A stretch of 64,000 nucleotides of DNA from Monomorium pharaonis (lineage: Eukaryota; Arthropoda; Insecta; Hymenoptera; Formicidae): positions 5,121,307 to 5,185,306 of the forward strand of contig NC_050471.1 of assembly GCF_013373865.1 (NCBI RefSeq). The letters are read 5' to 3'. A program made the position numbers and the translations under genes. Positions 11,397-22,624 of this stretch are shown one piece after another; position 1 is the stretch's first letter; each line of letters starts with the position of its first letter. The notes beneath the pieces were generated by a model that worked only from the letters and a program-made list of their open reading frames with translations, was not told where the DNA came from and did not search any database.

Positions 11397-11489
11397 ATTT
11401 TATACGATTGCATAATATTTTCGTCGGGAATATTTTTGCACCAATTTTATACGATTGCATAATATCCCTGTCAAGAATATTTCTGCACC
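11397..11489 (+). repeat. 47-bp tandem duplication
   Basis: Two copies (11397-11442 and 11444-11489) begin with ATTTTATACGATTGCATAAT and end with TTTNTGCACC. The middle differs by a few bases, so the duplication is not recent. Confidence 0.85.
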
Positions 11490-12203
11490 TCTCTCTCTCT
11501 TACATTAATTTTATGCTGCAGCTGGATTAAATGTATCGATAAAAATTTCATTACCTTTTTTTTTTTAACTTTTGCACGTTATTTTATTACGAAATAGCAA
11601 TTTAGAATTAAAAAGGAGTTCACCGGTAGAAGTGAAATTTCGCAAATTATCGAGACGCCGATAATTCGCCACGGTCCACCGGTAACTATACCCCGTTCGC
11701 CGATTATCCGGCGAAATCTCGCGATAGGTCTTCGGGGTCTATTAATTACCTTTACTTACGGAGCCGCTGCCGCACGTTGCAGTCACCGAACGGGAGAGGG
11801 TGGGAAGCTGTCGGCATGGGGGTAAAAGGCACTTAGAGTAAGAGTGTATAAAGCAGGCGCACCCTCTGCTGCAAGCGAGCGACCGAGCGACAGACGGGTG
11901 GCCCCTCTCTCTGTCGGGTAGAGTGGGGAATATTTAAAAAGTAATATCAATTACATTTGCATATTCACCACCCACCCATGACCCGCCACCGTCCGCTCCG
12001 TTCACCTCGCTGCCCTTCGCCGAGTCCCCAAGACCACCCCTTATAACACAGGGGCTGTATGTTTTGCCTCTGCTATATATATCGTCGATCGAGGAGAATC
12101 GCGCTGACTTGAAAGGCTCGATAAACAATTAATAAAAAAATTGCATTTTTTTCTAAAGGTACTAAAAAATTGTTGCCTGTTTTACAGGACTTTTTTTTAA
12201 AAA

Positions 12204-12239
12204 TAATAGTTGTGAGAAATATTTCTCACTATGCTATTA
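12204..12239. repeat. 18-bp perfect palindrome with extended stem
   Basis: GTGAGAAATATTTCTCAC (12212-12229) is a perfect palindrome. TAATAG (12204-12209) and CTATTA (12234-12239) add a second outer stem. It resembles the centre of a foldback element. Confidence 0.75.
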
Positions 12240-12433
12240 CTTGCTGTATATAATGTCTTATCGGTATTGTAAGAAGTAAAATTACTACATTGACTAATAA
12301 TAAGTACTGTTATCTCCAGTCTTTATTTTCAGGGTCTTTCCTTTCGTGTTTATGACATTCGGCTGTCGCGTTTGCAGACGTTAGACGTCAAGTTTGTTTT
12401 TACCATGATGCAGAGATAACAAGAGTGGCTTCT

Positions 12434-12480
12434 TTCGATAAGCATCGACGGGTAGTCTCGTCGAATCTGTCGTTATCGAA
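12434..12480. repeat. Imperfect two-stem hairpin
   Basis: Outer arms TTCGATAA (12434-12441) and TTATCGAA (12473-12480) enclose inner arms CGACG (12446-12450) and CGTCG (12459-12463). Confidence 0.5.
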
Positions 12481-12889
12481 GTCGATTTTCGTCGCGGGTC
12501 AAGTGACTCGTGGTGAATCCTCATCTTGAGATTCTCCAGGAACGTCATATTTTTATGGAAACGAAGAATATTAAAGTGAGCGGTTGGACACCGCCACCCG
12601 TTTACTCGACGTGGTTTCGCAACAAGCTCCTCGTCATGGAGAGAAATAGAGAGCGAAAGAGAGGTAGAAGTAACGGAGAGAGCGAGAGAGAAAGCAACGA
12701 GGGAGGATGGTGATACTCCGTGTGCTCACAGTTGTATCGGTGTAAATCTTTGTTTGCAGGAATTTACGTAAGGGCAAAGCGAGAGAGAGCCCAAGCAACG
12801 AGGCGCCGCAATACGATAATGCGATAACGTTTCCCGTCCCGCGCCCGCGGCTCCCGCCACCCTTGCTTTCGGCTTCCACAACCTCCCTA

Positions 12890-12905
12890 CCCCCCCCCCC
12901 CCCCC
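12890..12905. repeat. C16 homopolymer
   Basis: Sixteen consecutive C bases. Confidence 0.9.
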
Positions 12906-13078
12906 TCTTTTCAGCAGGGATTTCGCCATTGTGTTTGGTGCCGATTGTTACTTCGCGCGGGCGTTAACATAACAATACGCAAATGCGCGGCCGCACTCCT
13001 CGCGGTCTTCTTATTCCTCCGCGCGTTCTTCGCCCCCTCTTTAGCCCTTTCGTCTTTTCTTTTTCGCCGCGCTCCTCC

Positions 13079-13092
13079 TTTTTTTTTTTTTT
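13079..13092. repeat. T14 homopolymer
   Basis: Fourteen consecutive T bases after a C/T-rich run. Confidence 0.9.
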
Positions 13093-14046
13093 CACCTTAC
13101 TCTTCATCGCGGCGGTTTCGCACCGCGGGCGGCGACGAATTTCACGCCGGCGAAACGTAGTAACTCGTCGACTCGGTTTCCCGACCGAGTGCGTGAGAAT
13201 AATGAGCAATCGGGAGGAGCTATTACTCTTACTTTTCGCGATTTCATTTCGCGTGGGATTAGCATTCCACGCGCATAACGGTCTGTTTACACGAGTACGC
13301 GCGGAGATTCGCGGGATGGGTATCGGAGTTGCCTGTATAATGCATCAATCGACGAGATCTGTAATGCAGGCTCGTTACGTTTTTCAATTTGCCAAGAGAG
13401 ATGCGACTGAGAGAGAAACAACAACAACAACAAAAAAAAACAAATCTTGTCCTTATGTTGCGCGCAACGGAAGTTTGACGCGAAATTGAAATTGCGAGTG
13501 ATCTTCATCGCGCGATCGGAATCGCTGTCGAACGGGTGCGTATCCGGGGGTGCTGTAACACGCGTTCGCTCGCTCGCTCGCAAGGACAAACGAAAGAGAG
13601 TATGCGGCGAACCGCGATAAATTCGACTCGAAACGTGGTTATCGTTGCCGCGCTCACCGCCGTGATTATTTTCATTACGGTATACAACGCGGCCGATCGC
13701 TATCTGCGGCTTCCCACTGTACGGCCGAGGGGGGGCTTAGATTTCATGTTTTTTTCTTAATGATTTGAGCAATTAGCCACGCTGAATGCCCTGACTTCTC
13801 GTTTCAGTTCGCTCCCTCGTCTCCTCCCTCTTCCTCCTGCCAGTCGGAAATTCGCCGTGAGTCCTCCGCGGGAAAAATAATGGCGTCTGCTGCTCCGCTT
13901 GTTATCGCGTCGAACGAACGACTCGCTCGCGCGTTATTATCCGCCGAGCGAGTAATTAGAGGAGAACCTGCACTGCGCTCGCGTACGGGATGTGCGCGCC
14001 GTGGAAATTGGTGGCATTGCCGATTACATGGTATAGTAATGGCGAT

Positions 14047-14105
14047 ATTACGCGAATAATTAGCGGGGCTGAGCGGGGTCGGTCGCACAAGCAGCCGCGC
14101 GGAGC
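14047..14105 (+). repeat. Duplicated TAATTA-bearing element, copy 1
   Basis: The first 20 bases (14047-14066, ending AATAATTAGCGG) are identical to 14264-14283. The following roughly 35-40 bases are also alike (G-rich, then CGCA..AGCAGCCG). The core contains TAATTA, the homeodomain consensus. The element could be a duplicated regulatory site. Confidence 0.6.
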
Positions 14106-14168
14106 AAACTTAGGTCGACCGACGTGAGATACCACGTAGGGAGAACGTCACGACGATCGCCTCGACGT

Positions 14169-14193
14169 TCTCTCTCTCTCTCTCTCTCTCTCT
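14169..14193. repeat. (CT)n microsatellite
   Basis: About twelve CT units. Confidence 0.9.
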
Positions 14194-14263
14194 TTAGCGT
14201 TCGATAAAAGTATACAATAAGAGGGTAATAATATTCCCACGTGGCGACGTCCCGACGGGAGAA

Positions 14264-14325
14264 ATTACGCGAATAATTAGCGGTGCCGCGGCAGCGTCGC
14301 CGGTTGCAAACAGCCGGCCCGAATG
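14264..14325 (+). repeat. Duplicated TAATTA-bearing element, copy 2
   Basis: This is the partner of 14047-14105, 217 bp downstream in the same orientation. The first 20 bases match exactly and similarity then fades. Confidence 0.6.
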
Positions 14326-14750
14326 ACGCTGCTCGGCCGAGTCCGCCTGCAGGCTCAGGTGGCTCCGCTCTCTCGGAGTTTCCATTGTACAGCGCGTACA
14401 CCAAGGGTGCATACATTACTTTTGTCGGGCCTCCCTATACACATCCTCCTCGCAGCACCCACACTGCGAGCGAGTCGCGGCAGGTGTTGTTTGCCGTACA
14501 CCCTGTGGTGTACCGGCCCGGCCGGTCCTCGTTCGCGCTCACGCTATTCTTGAATTTATCGCCCGTGAAAACTCGTTTTCCGCGTGCAACGTGACGCCGA
14601 TTACCACCGACGGGGCGGCCGCCGTAATCGGGACTCGGTCTCCCGCGAACGCGTCGGCCAATTGTAAGTTGGAGCCCGTGTACTGTGTCGACCATAATGT
14701 AGCGGTATTTTCGAATCGTCATGCACGCACACGCGCACGATAAATTGTGA

Positions 14751-16560
14751 AAGACGAATCTAAAAATTTGTTTCTTCTTGCGGACACTTCGTCAGTATAC
14801 CTACAATTTTTTTAATAGAATGAACTATTTTGTTTGAGAATTTTATGACTCGTCGATTATACTTGTATCAAAAATGTTTCTGTGACATAAGTAGGATTTA
14901 TATAAAAATCCCGTGTCATATGTTTAATACTTTCATTTTTTTTCTGAAGATTTCACGGTGTCTAAATTTTCTTCGGTTATTCTCCAATTTTAATTTCTAA
15001 TTTCCGTCGCGTTAATCGTGTTAGACTCAGCGTGATAGAGTGAAAATGAAGCTAATTCGGATCTATTCGAGTGCGTGCAACAAGCGAGACGGCGCGCCGA
15101 CGGCGTCGCCGTAGCGTTGAGATAACGATAAAACCCGGTGATGTCTCACGGGCACCGCCATGGGAAACATTTCGCGGCGTCTGTCTGTATCGCCGTGCGT
15201 ATTACGAACTCGCCGTTTTATTTAGATTTGATTTCAGTAAAAAAAAAAGAAAAAACTACCGTCGCGTACGTGACGGCACGTACGTATCGCATCACCGGGC
15301 CCGCCTCCGACGCGTTCCTCCGCCTTCTTTCGCTACCGTTCGTTCGCTTCGCGATTTCGCTATCATTTTACAGCGGACGCCATGTCAAGCTTGATGTCGA
15401 ATCTGAAGTCGAGGGAGCAAGTTCGATCGTTCACGATCAAAGGCGCGAGTGGTTGAAAAAATGGCGTACCTAACGTTTGCGAGATTTCCGACTTTGAAAT
15501 AAAGTTGTATAGTAATGCGACTTATACATATAATTATGATTCTATGACGTCAATCTTTACCTATTAAAGATTTAAAGATGACATTGTATAATGGAATATA
15601 AAGAAACAAAAGTATTCAAGTTTAAAGTCGAATCTGAATTAGCGATATATGTATAACATTAATGGGAAGGCGATAATTTATCTACACATAGTTTTTCTCT
15701 CACTTCTTTCATATTGCGCTGCAGAATCGAAACATTGCACGCGAAATGATTAAGAAATCTTCATAGAGAAATTCACCAGCAATGGCATTCGTAATGAAGA
15801 AAGCATTAAACAAGCGCACGCGATGACTCTTTGAAAGCCAAGGTTGCGTACTATGAGAACTGTTCGTTCGTGATTACGGAAAGTAAGTCGGTGATGGATT
15901 TAAGTTGAATAGTCGAGTAACATTCATCCATGAAAAATCCAGTCGAATTCTTTAATTTCTTGGATTCGACGTTGTCATTCGAAGGTGTAATTTTACGAGA
16001 GGTGCCGTATCGCGTGCCATTTGTTTGTACTTATGAGCGTGAACACATCGCTAAGAGAAGAAATGATGAATTAACTAAGACGAAGAAAGTTCAGGAGGAA
16101 AGGGAAGAAAAGACATGAGAAGATAAAAAAAGGAGGAGGCGGATAGAAGGAGAGAGAGGCGAGGCCTAATATGGCCGCCGCGTCTTCTGCATTCCGTTCG
16201 TAGACGACGAAGCGAGTAGCGAGCGAGCGAGCGAGCGGTCGGGCGCGGCACCAAAGGCAAGCTTTCTCAATGCCAGTCATCTCCCGGAATGCACTGGTAC
16301 ACGCGTATCTCGTCGTTGATATTCTCGTATCGCGCGCGGTTGAATGGAAAGACCTTCAGCGAGCGTGAGTCCTCAAGGAGGACGCCTCGCGACTCGGCTC
16401 GGCTCGACTCGGCCACCGCCACCTCGACTCCAAAACGCGCGCGCGAGAGATATCGCATTTCGCCTAGCTCAGTGTGCGGCCATTTTGGGTCTTCAAGGCG
16501 CCACCTAGCACACGCACATTCGCTATCCTGTCACCTGATCCGGAGGAAGGTCGTCGCCTG
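14751..16560. other. Mixed AT-rich to CpG-rich stretch
   Basis: AT-rich at 14751-15060 and 15480-15930, CpG-rich between and after. It contains a full palindromic CRE (15545-15552), a small hairpin at 15552-15572 and (GAGC)n near 16205-16235. No gene recognised. Confidence 0.6.
15545..15552. promoter_or_regulatory. Palindromic CRE site
   Basis: TGACGTCA, the full consensus for CREB/ATF bZIP dimers, sits in otherwise AT-rich DNA next to a hairpin (AATCTTTA / TAAAGATT, 15552-15572). An 8-mer may occur by chance in 64 kb. Confidence 0.25.
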
Positions 16561-16616
16561 ACGATCGCGATTCGTAGATCAACGGCCGAGATGACACACT
16601 TGATACTTCTCTGTTT

Positions 16617-17306
16617 TTAATACAACTTTTTTATTCTAATCGGAAAACATACCTCTTTGTCATGACCACTACGGTCTGACAGGACTCTGCCGACAATAAA
16701 ACGGCTAACGTTGACTTCCGCCTCCTGAGAGATCTTATGGCACGTGGTCGCAATCGCATGGTCGAACACGTGATCACCTAGATTAACCCTCTCACTTGTG
16801 GGGTGAGGATAGGCACTTTGAAAATTCACTGAGAGATCGGTATTCCGTAAGACATGTCTCGAGATCACGAGCGCGATAACAAGGACGAGGACGAGGACGA
16901 AGACGAAGACAACGATGACGACGACGGCGACGACGACGGCGTCGGATTTACCGGCTGCGGAGACGAACCACGGGGTTCCTAGCAGACAGGGAGAGGAATA
17001 CGAACTAAGGGTTCTATATCCATCCGACGAGCGACGAGGAGCCGGGCCGAGTCGAGCATAGCATAGGGAGCAGAGCAAGGAACACTGGCACCACTCCTGG
17101 TAGGGGTAGCCGACGTCCGTCCCGAGTCTTTCCTCATCTGCAAGTCGTATAACCGAGCTAATTATCAAGTTAATATGGCCATTCTGTATGGAACCCCGCG
17201 AGAGAGTGGGTGGAAGTGAGATGCTAGCAAGGGGTGGCGCACGGCGTGCGAGCAAGACGGCTGGAGGTACATTGATATTATAAGTTGCTTCAATCGCTGT
17301 ATTCAT
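16617..17306 (-). other. 229-codon open reading frame with repeat-encoded hydrophobic segment, coding status unsupported
   Basis: The frame runs from ATG (complement of 17304-17306) to TAA at the 16617 end. Residues of about 123-149 are almost all Val, Ile, Leu, Phe and Ala and would form one membrane-spanning helix, but this segment is the minus-strand reading of an imperfect GAC repeat (GTC codons). The rest has several cysteines at about residues 72-82 and no recognised domain. An AATAAA lies near the stop. Although long, it is best explained by the repeat plus local GC content. Confidence 0.12.
16880..16941. repeat. Imperfect (GAC)n trinucleotide tract
   Basis: GAC and GAG/GAA/GGC variants repeated for about 60 bases. 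On the minus strand it reads GTC. Confidence 0.8.
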
Positions 17307-17393
17307 TTGTAAACTAACCAGGCTAAATGTATTCACCACCGCGAGGCGGCGCGCCGATAGGCGGAGCCACGGGTACCCGGGCTACGACGGCGC

Positions 17394-17438
17394 CCTTCCT
17401 TCCTTCCTTCCTTCCTTCCTTCCTTCCTTCCTTCCTTT
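17394..17438. repeat. (TTCC)n microsatellite
   Basis: About eleven TTCC units, the longest tetranucleotide tract of the window together with 58308-58354. Confidence 0.95.
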
Positions 17439-18105
17439 CATCCATCTACCTTCCTACCCTTACGCTATCGGAGTCGCTGACTGTTCTCTGTCGTCGTGGT
17501 CCTTTTCGATAGCCACGTCCTTCGATGGTCACCATCACCATCGTTTACCACGTCGAACAGGTTTTAAGTCGCAGGCAACCCTCGACAACGATTTGCGACC
17601 ATTTCCTCGGAAAACAAGAATACAAAACCTGTATCTTCTTTATCGCGACCTTCTTAATGCAACATTCAAGTCTACCAAAGATCGAATTTATTTAGAATAT
17701 CATGGTTTCTACTTGTTGAAGATATTCATCAATTAATCAATATTTTAAATATTATTTTTTTTTCGAATATATAGTTTTTTTTTAAATAGTTTTTTATTCC
17801 TTATGGGTTAAGTATCTCGCAGTCAGTCGCAGCTTGCAAGCTAAGCTGATGCAAAAGTCGAGAGACGTTCGTCGACGCTCCTGTGGAGCTCTGCTCTTCC
17901 ACGACCATCCCGAATCTGGCGAACGCTTCGCCAGAGCGGAGGCGTACACACTCTGTCATTACGTTTCATATATTCAGATTTTTTTCCTGCGAGCTGGCGC
18001 GGGCGCCGGCGTGTATTATTATTCCGAAGCAACTTTACGCCCACCTCTTTCGCTTCCCTACCTTTCCCTCTTCCTCGACGACGCGGAGCGGTTTGAGCGC
18101 TCCTA

Positions 18106-18164
18106 TGACGACGACGACGACGACGACGACAACGACGACGACAACGACGAAGACGACGTCGTCG
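18106..18164. repeat. Imperfect (GAC)n tract ending in GTCGTC
   Basis: GACGAC repeats with AAC and GAA variants, closing in GACGACGTCGTCGTC, so the end of the tract can fold back on the repeat. Confidence 0.85.
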
Positions 18165-19450
18165 TCTTACGGTTCGTTCGTCGAGAACGAAGACCGCGGA
18201 AATATGAATGCATAAATGCATAAGTGCTCCCACTACCGCCGTCGTGGGCCACCACCATCTGGTCCTCCCGCCTACTTCATTCGCGTCGTGATTCCAAGTT
18301 TCTTTTCTCGAAGAAGACGCTTTTTGCCCTTCAACCTGCGCTCGCTCGGAATTTCTCCCGCTCGCAGGTTGAATTTTCGTATTTCGCGTCAGTATGAACT
18401 CGTAGGCGGTGAAAAATACTGGATGTTTCATCACCAAGTTCCGACGAGAATATCGCAGTAATGTACTGTGGGTAGTATAAAATAACACCGAATGAAGATA
18501 TCTCCCTCGCATCCGTATACCCGAGAAAGTATCGCTGTTTATTTCCGTTCGAGGTCGTTTTACTACTCCTATAATCACGCGCGAGTCCACACAGAACCCT
18601 TAAAATTCTTAACAGAAACAGTATTGTTATGATAGGTACGAGCCACTCATGTTCTCCAAAAGTAAATAGCACGCTTGTACGCTCTCAGATTGTATTTCGG
18701 TATTAGTCGGGGGGATACGAGTCTCCCCCTCTCCGAACGAAAAGAGAAGACGCACCGGTGGTGCCACGAGATTAAAAGACAAATTAGCATAATGTGTGCC
18801 TGTGCGCCCCCAGACCGCCCTGCGAAGAATTACGGGGATAGTCTGCCCGAAATACTCTCCTAGTATCTCTGCGTGCACTACGACTCTCGTAATAATGAAT
18901 CATAATCTTTTTTTCTTTTAAACTGCATACCTTGTTTTTAATTCGAAATTAAAGTAAAAAATATTTGGTTAACACAAAATTATAATTATTCAATCTTTAA
19001 TTATCATTTTTACTAGAATCTCATATTTTTATATTTGAAATTGATTAATTTTTTTATTAACTTAAAGATTTAATTGATTTCGATTACGACGGCGATAGAA
19101 AAACGATATTCTCGGTCCGAATGCTTTCAGCGTGCGGAGCGTAACGCGCCACTATCACAGCGACGGCTCCGTTGGCGAGTTTTTAATCAGGCACCGAGCA
19201 ACGTGCTCGTCTCTGTCTGGTCGGCAACCAAAAAGGACCGTCGACCGTCGGCCGATGCAGAGAGGGAGTGGGCGATAGAAAGGGAAGGCGTGCGGGGGAT
19301 GTTGGCGGCGATGCAAATAGCGCGTTTAATAAAGTGTCGCGCAGCTGCCATTTGAATATTGTAGCATATTCACTTTTCTCATCGAGTCCGCGCGAGGAGG
19401 AGACGGAGGGTCGGCAAAGGGATGAGGAAGAGAGTGAGAGAAAAACTGAG

Positions 19451-19478
19451 TGAGAGAGAGAGAGAGAGGGGGGGGGGG
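19451..19478. repeat. (GA)n followed by G run
   Basis: About eight GA units passing directly into a G11 run. Confidence 0.85.
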
Positions 19479-19615
19479 TGATCGGGGAACTGAGCAAGGT
19501 GGCAAAGAGAAAAGCGTAAGAAAAGACAGGGGAAAGTTGACGGAGAAAATCCGCGGCCAAGGGGGAGGGGGAGAGGAGGAGACGAAACGGAGATCACCTT
19601 GATGTTCTTTCAGTT

Positions 19616-19651
19616 TGTATATACACGCACACACATGTGCGTGTGTATACA
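19616..19651. repeat. 16-bp stem-loop of alternating purine-pyrimidine
   Basis: GTATATACACGCACA (19617-19631) pairs with TGTGCGTGTGTATAC (19636-19650) across a four-base CACA loop, with a single T-G position, and T19616-A19651 extends it. The alternating purine-pyrimidine arms favour cruciform or Z-DNA formation. Confidence 0.8.
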
Positions 19652-20574
19652 TGCAGGCAAACGCGTGTACGGGAACTGTCGAGCGAAAAGAGAACGGCGA
19701 ATCGCACCTTTTTCGCTTCATGCATGATTCAGCCGCAGTATCTCATTTCATCTGCTGCCTCCTCCGCTAAACTATATCTCCTAATGGTAATGCCATTCCG
19801 CGGCACATATCTCTTTATATTACGTGGGCTGCTTGGCTGACTGGCTGGTTCACGGTTTCTTGGCTTGGATATATCCCGACGAAAGTGCCACTACCATCAT
19901 GCCCCTTTCCCACCCCTGTGGCTCGGTGTTCTAGCACCCTATCCTCTCAGATCTCGCTGCGTCTTCCTCCCGTTTACCACCTTCGGAAAGATCTACCCGT
20001 CTAGGTGCGAGCGGTGCTCTCCCGGTGTGTTCGCGCGCGTACGTGTGTTTGCACGGCGTGTCGGTGTCTGTTCGTAGCACTCGGCTGGGTGAACGTGTTC
20101 GTCGTGGGCGCTCTTGAGCGCGGAGCATTGGGGAAGAAATAAAGAAAGAAATTGTTAGTTCTCGCTGTTTTAAATTACCATTTATTACGACACATAAACC
20201 CGACCTGGGCCGGGAAGTCCTACCAGCGGCCATCTTGTTCCACCCTCCTGTGGGATGGGTAGCCGGGAGATCGCGGAGGAGGCAAAGGCAGGGTCGAGAA
20301 CACAGTCTATATCATCGTCTTTCTGCTCTCCACCCCGCAATCTCCTTCCGTCCCGCATCCCGCGCTCTCTCTCTCTCTCTCTCCCCCGTTTCTCTTTCGA
20401 CTTCTCTTTTTGACAGGGACGATCTCTCTCTCTACTTACGCGATTCTCTACTTTCTTCCTTTAGGGTTCGTATATCTCTGTACCGCGCGTAGGGTTGAAA
20501 CCCTCAGTAATGATCATTACCTCCGGTATAGTGACAAGTGAGCTCGGGGAACTGGCGCTACGACTGCAGGAAAT

Positions 20575-20607
20575 GGCCACAGATAACGCTGTCACGGCCA
20601 TTTTTAT
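20575..20607. repeat. Short inverted repeat
   Basis: AAATGGCC and GGCCATTT enclose about 17 bases near 20570-20607. Arms are 8 bp and perfect. Confidence 0.5.
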
Positions 20608-20770
20608 ATTATGACGAATGGATCATCTTTCTTCCGTTAACTTGGCCCCGCTGGGGCATCAGGATCACAAAGGGGAACGCGGGTGATAGATTTCGCGCAA
20701 CTGTTTTGCACTCTTCCGGCAGTAGTAGTACTTCTCTTGCTGTCGCATCAGTATGCGATCGTTAGTTGCA

Positions 20771-22400
20771 ACGAAAATGAATTCTACAGTTTCTTTCTAA
20801 TAAATTTTCTTTCGAAAAAAGTTACAAAATGTTAAAGACAACATATATTTTTTCCGGCCCCGTTAAAGGAATATGCCACTACATATTTTTAATCTAAGAA
20901 AAAAATTATACATTTGTTTTTTATGACGGTTAAAGTTGAAAAGAAGAATCGTATCTTCAATAAAGAGTTTAGCACGTTCGTAGGACTGCTACGCATTTGA
21001 TAACATTTTTTTTTACTGTAAACCGTACGATCCTCTATTTTTTCCGCATTTCTTCGACGGAAGCGGCAATCATAAAGATTCCGACGAGAGAAAAAAAAAA
21101 GAAAATATCCGACTCGATAATGTTCCGTTTCGGATCTCATGGCGCCCCCCCGCCGGCGCGATGGCCCTTCTCAGCCCCTCGCTACGCGGCAATAACGGCA
21201 CCGGGCAGTCTTTCATATCGTATCGGGGCAGCTCGTCTATGTGGAAATGCGATCACTTAGAACCGGCCTCGAAGTATAATTCGCCTACGTCTACGTAGAT
21301 CGCCGTGCCGGTCGGTTGCGTCCGTGTGAGCCCGAACAGATCTCGTATATTTTTTATTATTGGTCGATGGAGCCGGTCCCCCGGGGGTGAAGGGGGGTGG
21401 GACGGATTGGCAGCGGGTAGGAGGTTTCGATAGCTGACCACTCGACTGAATGTGGATGCTGCTGCTTCCTTCCCTCCCTCTTGCCTTGGCTCCTCGTGTG
21501 TCCTTTCCCTCATGCTCCCGTTTCATCCACCATGTTGCAAAAGAAAGCCGTTCGAGTGGAGCCGCGCCAGTCTGTGTGGTCGTGTATATTTTTCGCTCGG
21601 TATACGCCGTTCTCCCGTGTGTTTGCGCGATTGCTTCCTCTACATATATATGTGCAGCACGGTGGACCGCGTATCTCTTAGGTCGAGGTCGTTTTATTGA
21701 GTGTGGACGGCGGAGAAGCGATTCTCATGTTTTTACATCGAGGCAATTTTTCCATTTCGCCCCGTTGCCTTCAAGAACACGGACTTTCGACGTTCCAGGA
21801 CCGCCGTCTGGCCGTCTGGCTATTTCTGCCCCTCTTCCCTTTCGCGAGTCTCTCGTCTCTTCTGTTTTCTCTTTCGGATCAGTCGGTCTCATCAACCGAT
21901 ATCCATTCGTCCTGTACGCGACACGAAATTCGAAGGGACGTCTTAAGCCGACGTTCAGATTGCCATCACGAGTTTGTGAGTGGCAGAATGGACGCGATTG
22001 GAATTTGCGTTGAAAAATATTTAATTCATATGAATTAAAAAGTACTTTTAAAATTTGCACAAATTTCTCAAAAGAACTTTCTCTAAGAAAATACTTCAAT
22101 ATACGTGAAACTCCGAAGAATGTTTAACGTATTTTAAGATATATTAAAAAATGTTATCTTTCATATATATCACGATTATATATTTGAAAAACTTAATTAT
22201 TACAAAGCGTGATTGTAATAAAAAATATTGAGAGTTGAAAACAATAAAATCAAGTAGCAAAGGTTTCAACAGAAATGTAATTAGGTTTCTCGAAAGCACG
22301 GATAATTTCGCGCTTAGGAAGGTAAGCATTATGTCTCCGTCCCCAGCGATATCTTCCAAGTGAGAGATCTCCTAGAACACACAATCAAGCAGAGTCGACT
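20771..22400. other. AT-rich, CpG-rich, AT-rich sandwich without a gene
   Basis: 20771-21130 and 22010-22380 are AT-rich; 21130-22010 is GC-balanced with overlapping open frames (for example 21450-22013) that match nothing familiar. A perfect 20-bp palindrome lies at 22020-22039. Confidence 0.6.
22020..22039. repeat. Perfect 20-bp palindrome
   Basis: TTTAATTCAT followed directly by its reverse complement, with no spacer. It has a central CATATG. Confidence 0.9.
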
Positions 22401-22624
22401 TTCTGAAATCTAATCATTCTGAAAGAGACCGCACAGTAGTCCAGCATATATTCGGGGATGAGACGGGCTGCTCGTTTAATTCAATCGTCGTAGCGCACAC
22501 CAACGAACTATCCGTTATTAACTTTAGCCGTAACCACGTAGTACGTAAGAGCCATCGCAGACGTGGTTGCTCGGGATGGCGAGGGTTGGGGTGGTTTACG
22601 GACGCGGCTTCACCAAGGGAGAGA

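Larger units (their letters stand above)
9341..11600. other. AT-rich stretch with a MITE-like element
   Basis: No gene recognised. It holds the terminal-inverted-repeat element at 10219-10649 and the 47-bp tandem duplication at 11397-11489. The remainder is AT-rich sequence without clear structure. Confidence 0.6.
11601..14750. other. GC-rich non-coding stretch with simple repeats and a duplicated element
   Basis: It contains a C16 run (12890-12905), a T14 run (13079-13092), (CT)n at 14169-14193, foldbacks at 12204-12239 and 12434-12480, and two copies of a TAATTA-bearing element (14047 and 14264). Many overlapping frames are open but none has a recognisable product. Confidence 0.6.
16561..20770. 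other. GC-rich stretch dominated by simple repeats
   Basis: It contains GAC-type tracts at 16880-16941 and 18106-18164, (TTCC)n at 17394-17438, GA/G tracts at 19451-19478 and a strong stem-loop at 19616-19651. AT-rich interruptions lie at 17630-17820 and 18890-19080. Long frames here run through the trinucleotide tracts and so are not evidence of genes. Confidence 0.6.

Noticed and set aside
16783..17807. TTAACCC ... GGGTTAA pair, piggyBac-like ends
   Set aside because: Only the first bases match; the next dozen bases are not inverted repeats.
17841..18590. 249-codon minus-strand frame
   Set aside because: Its core is an Arg run from the (GAC)n tract; both plus-strand frames across the same tract are also open.
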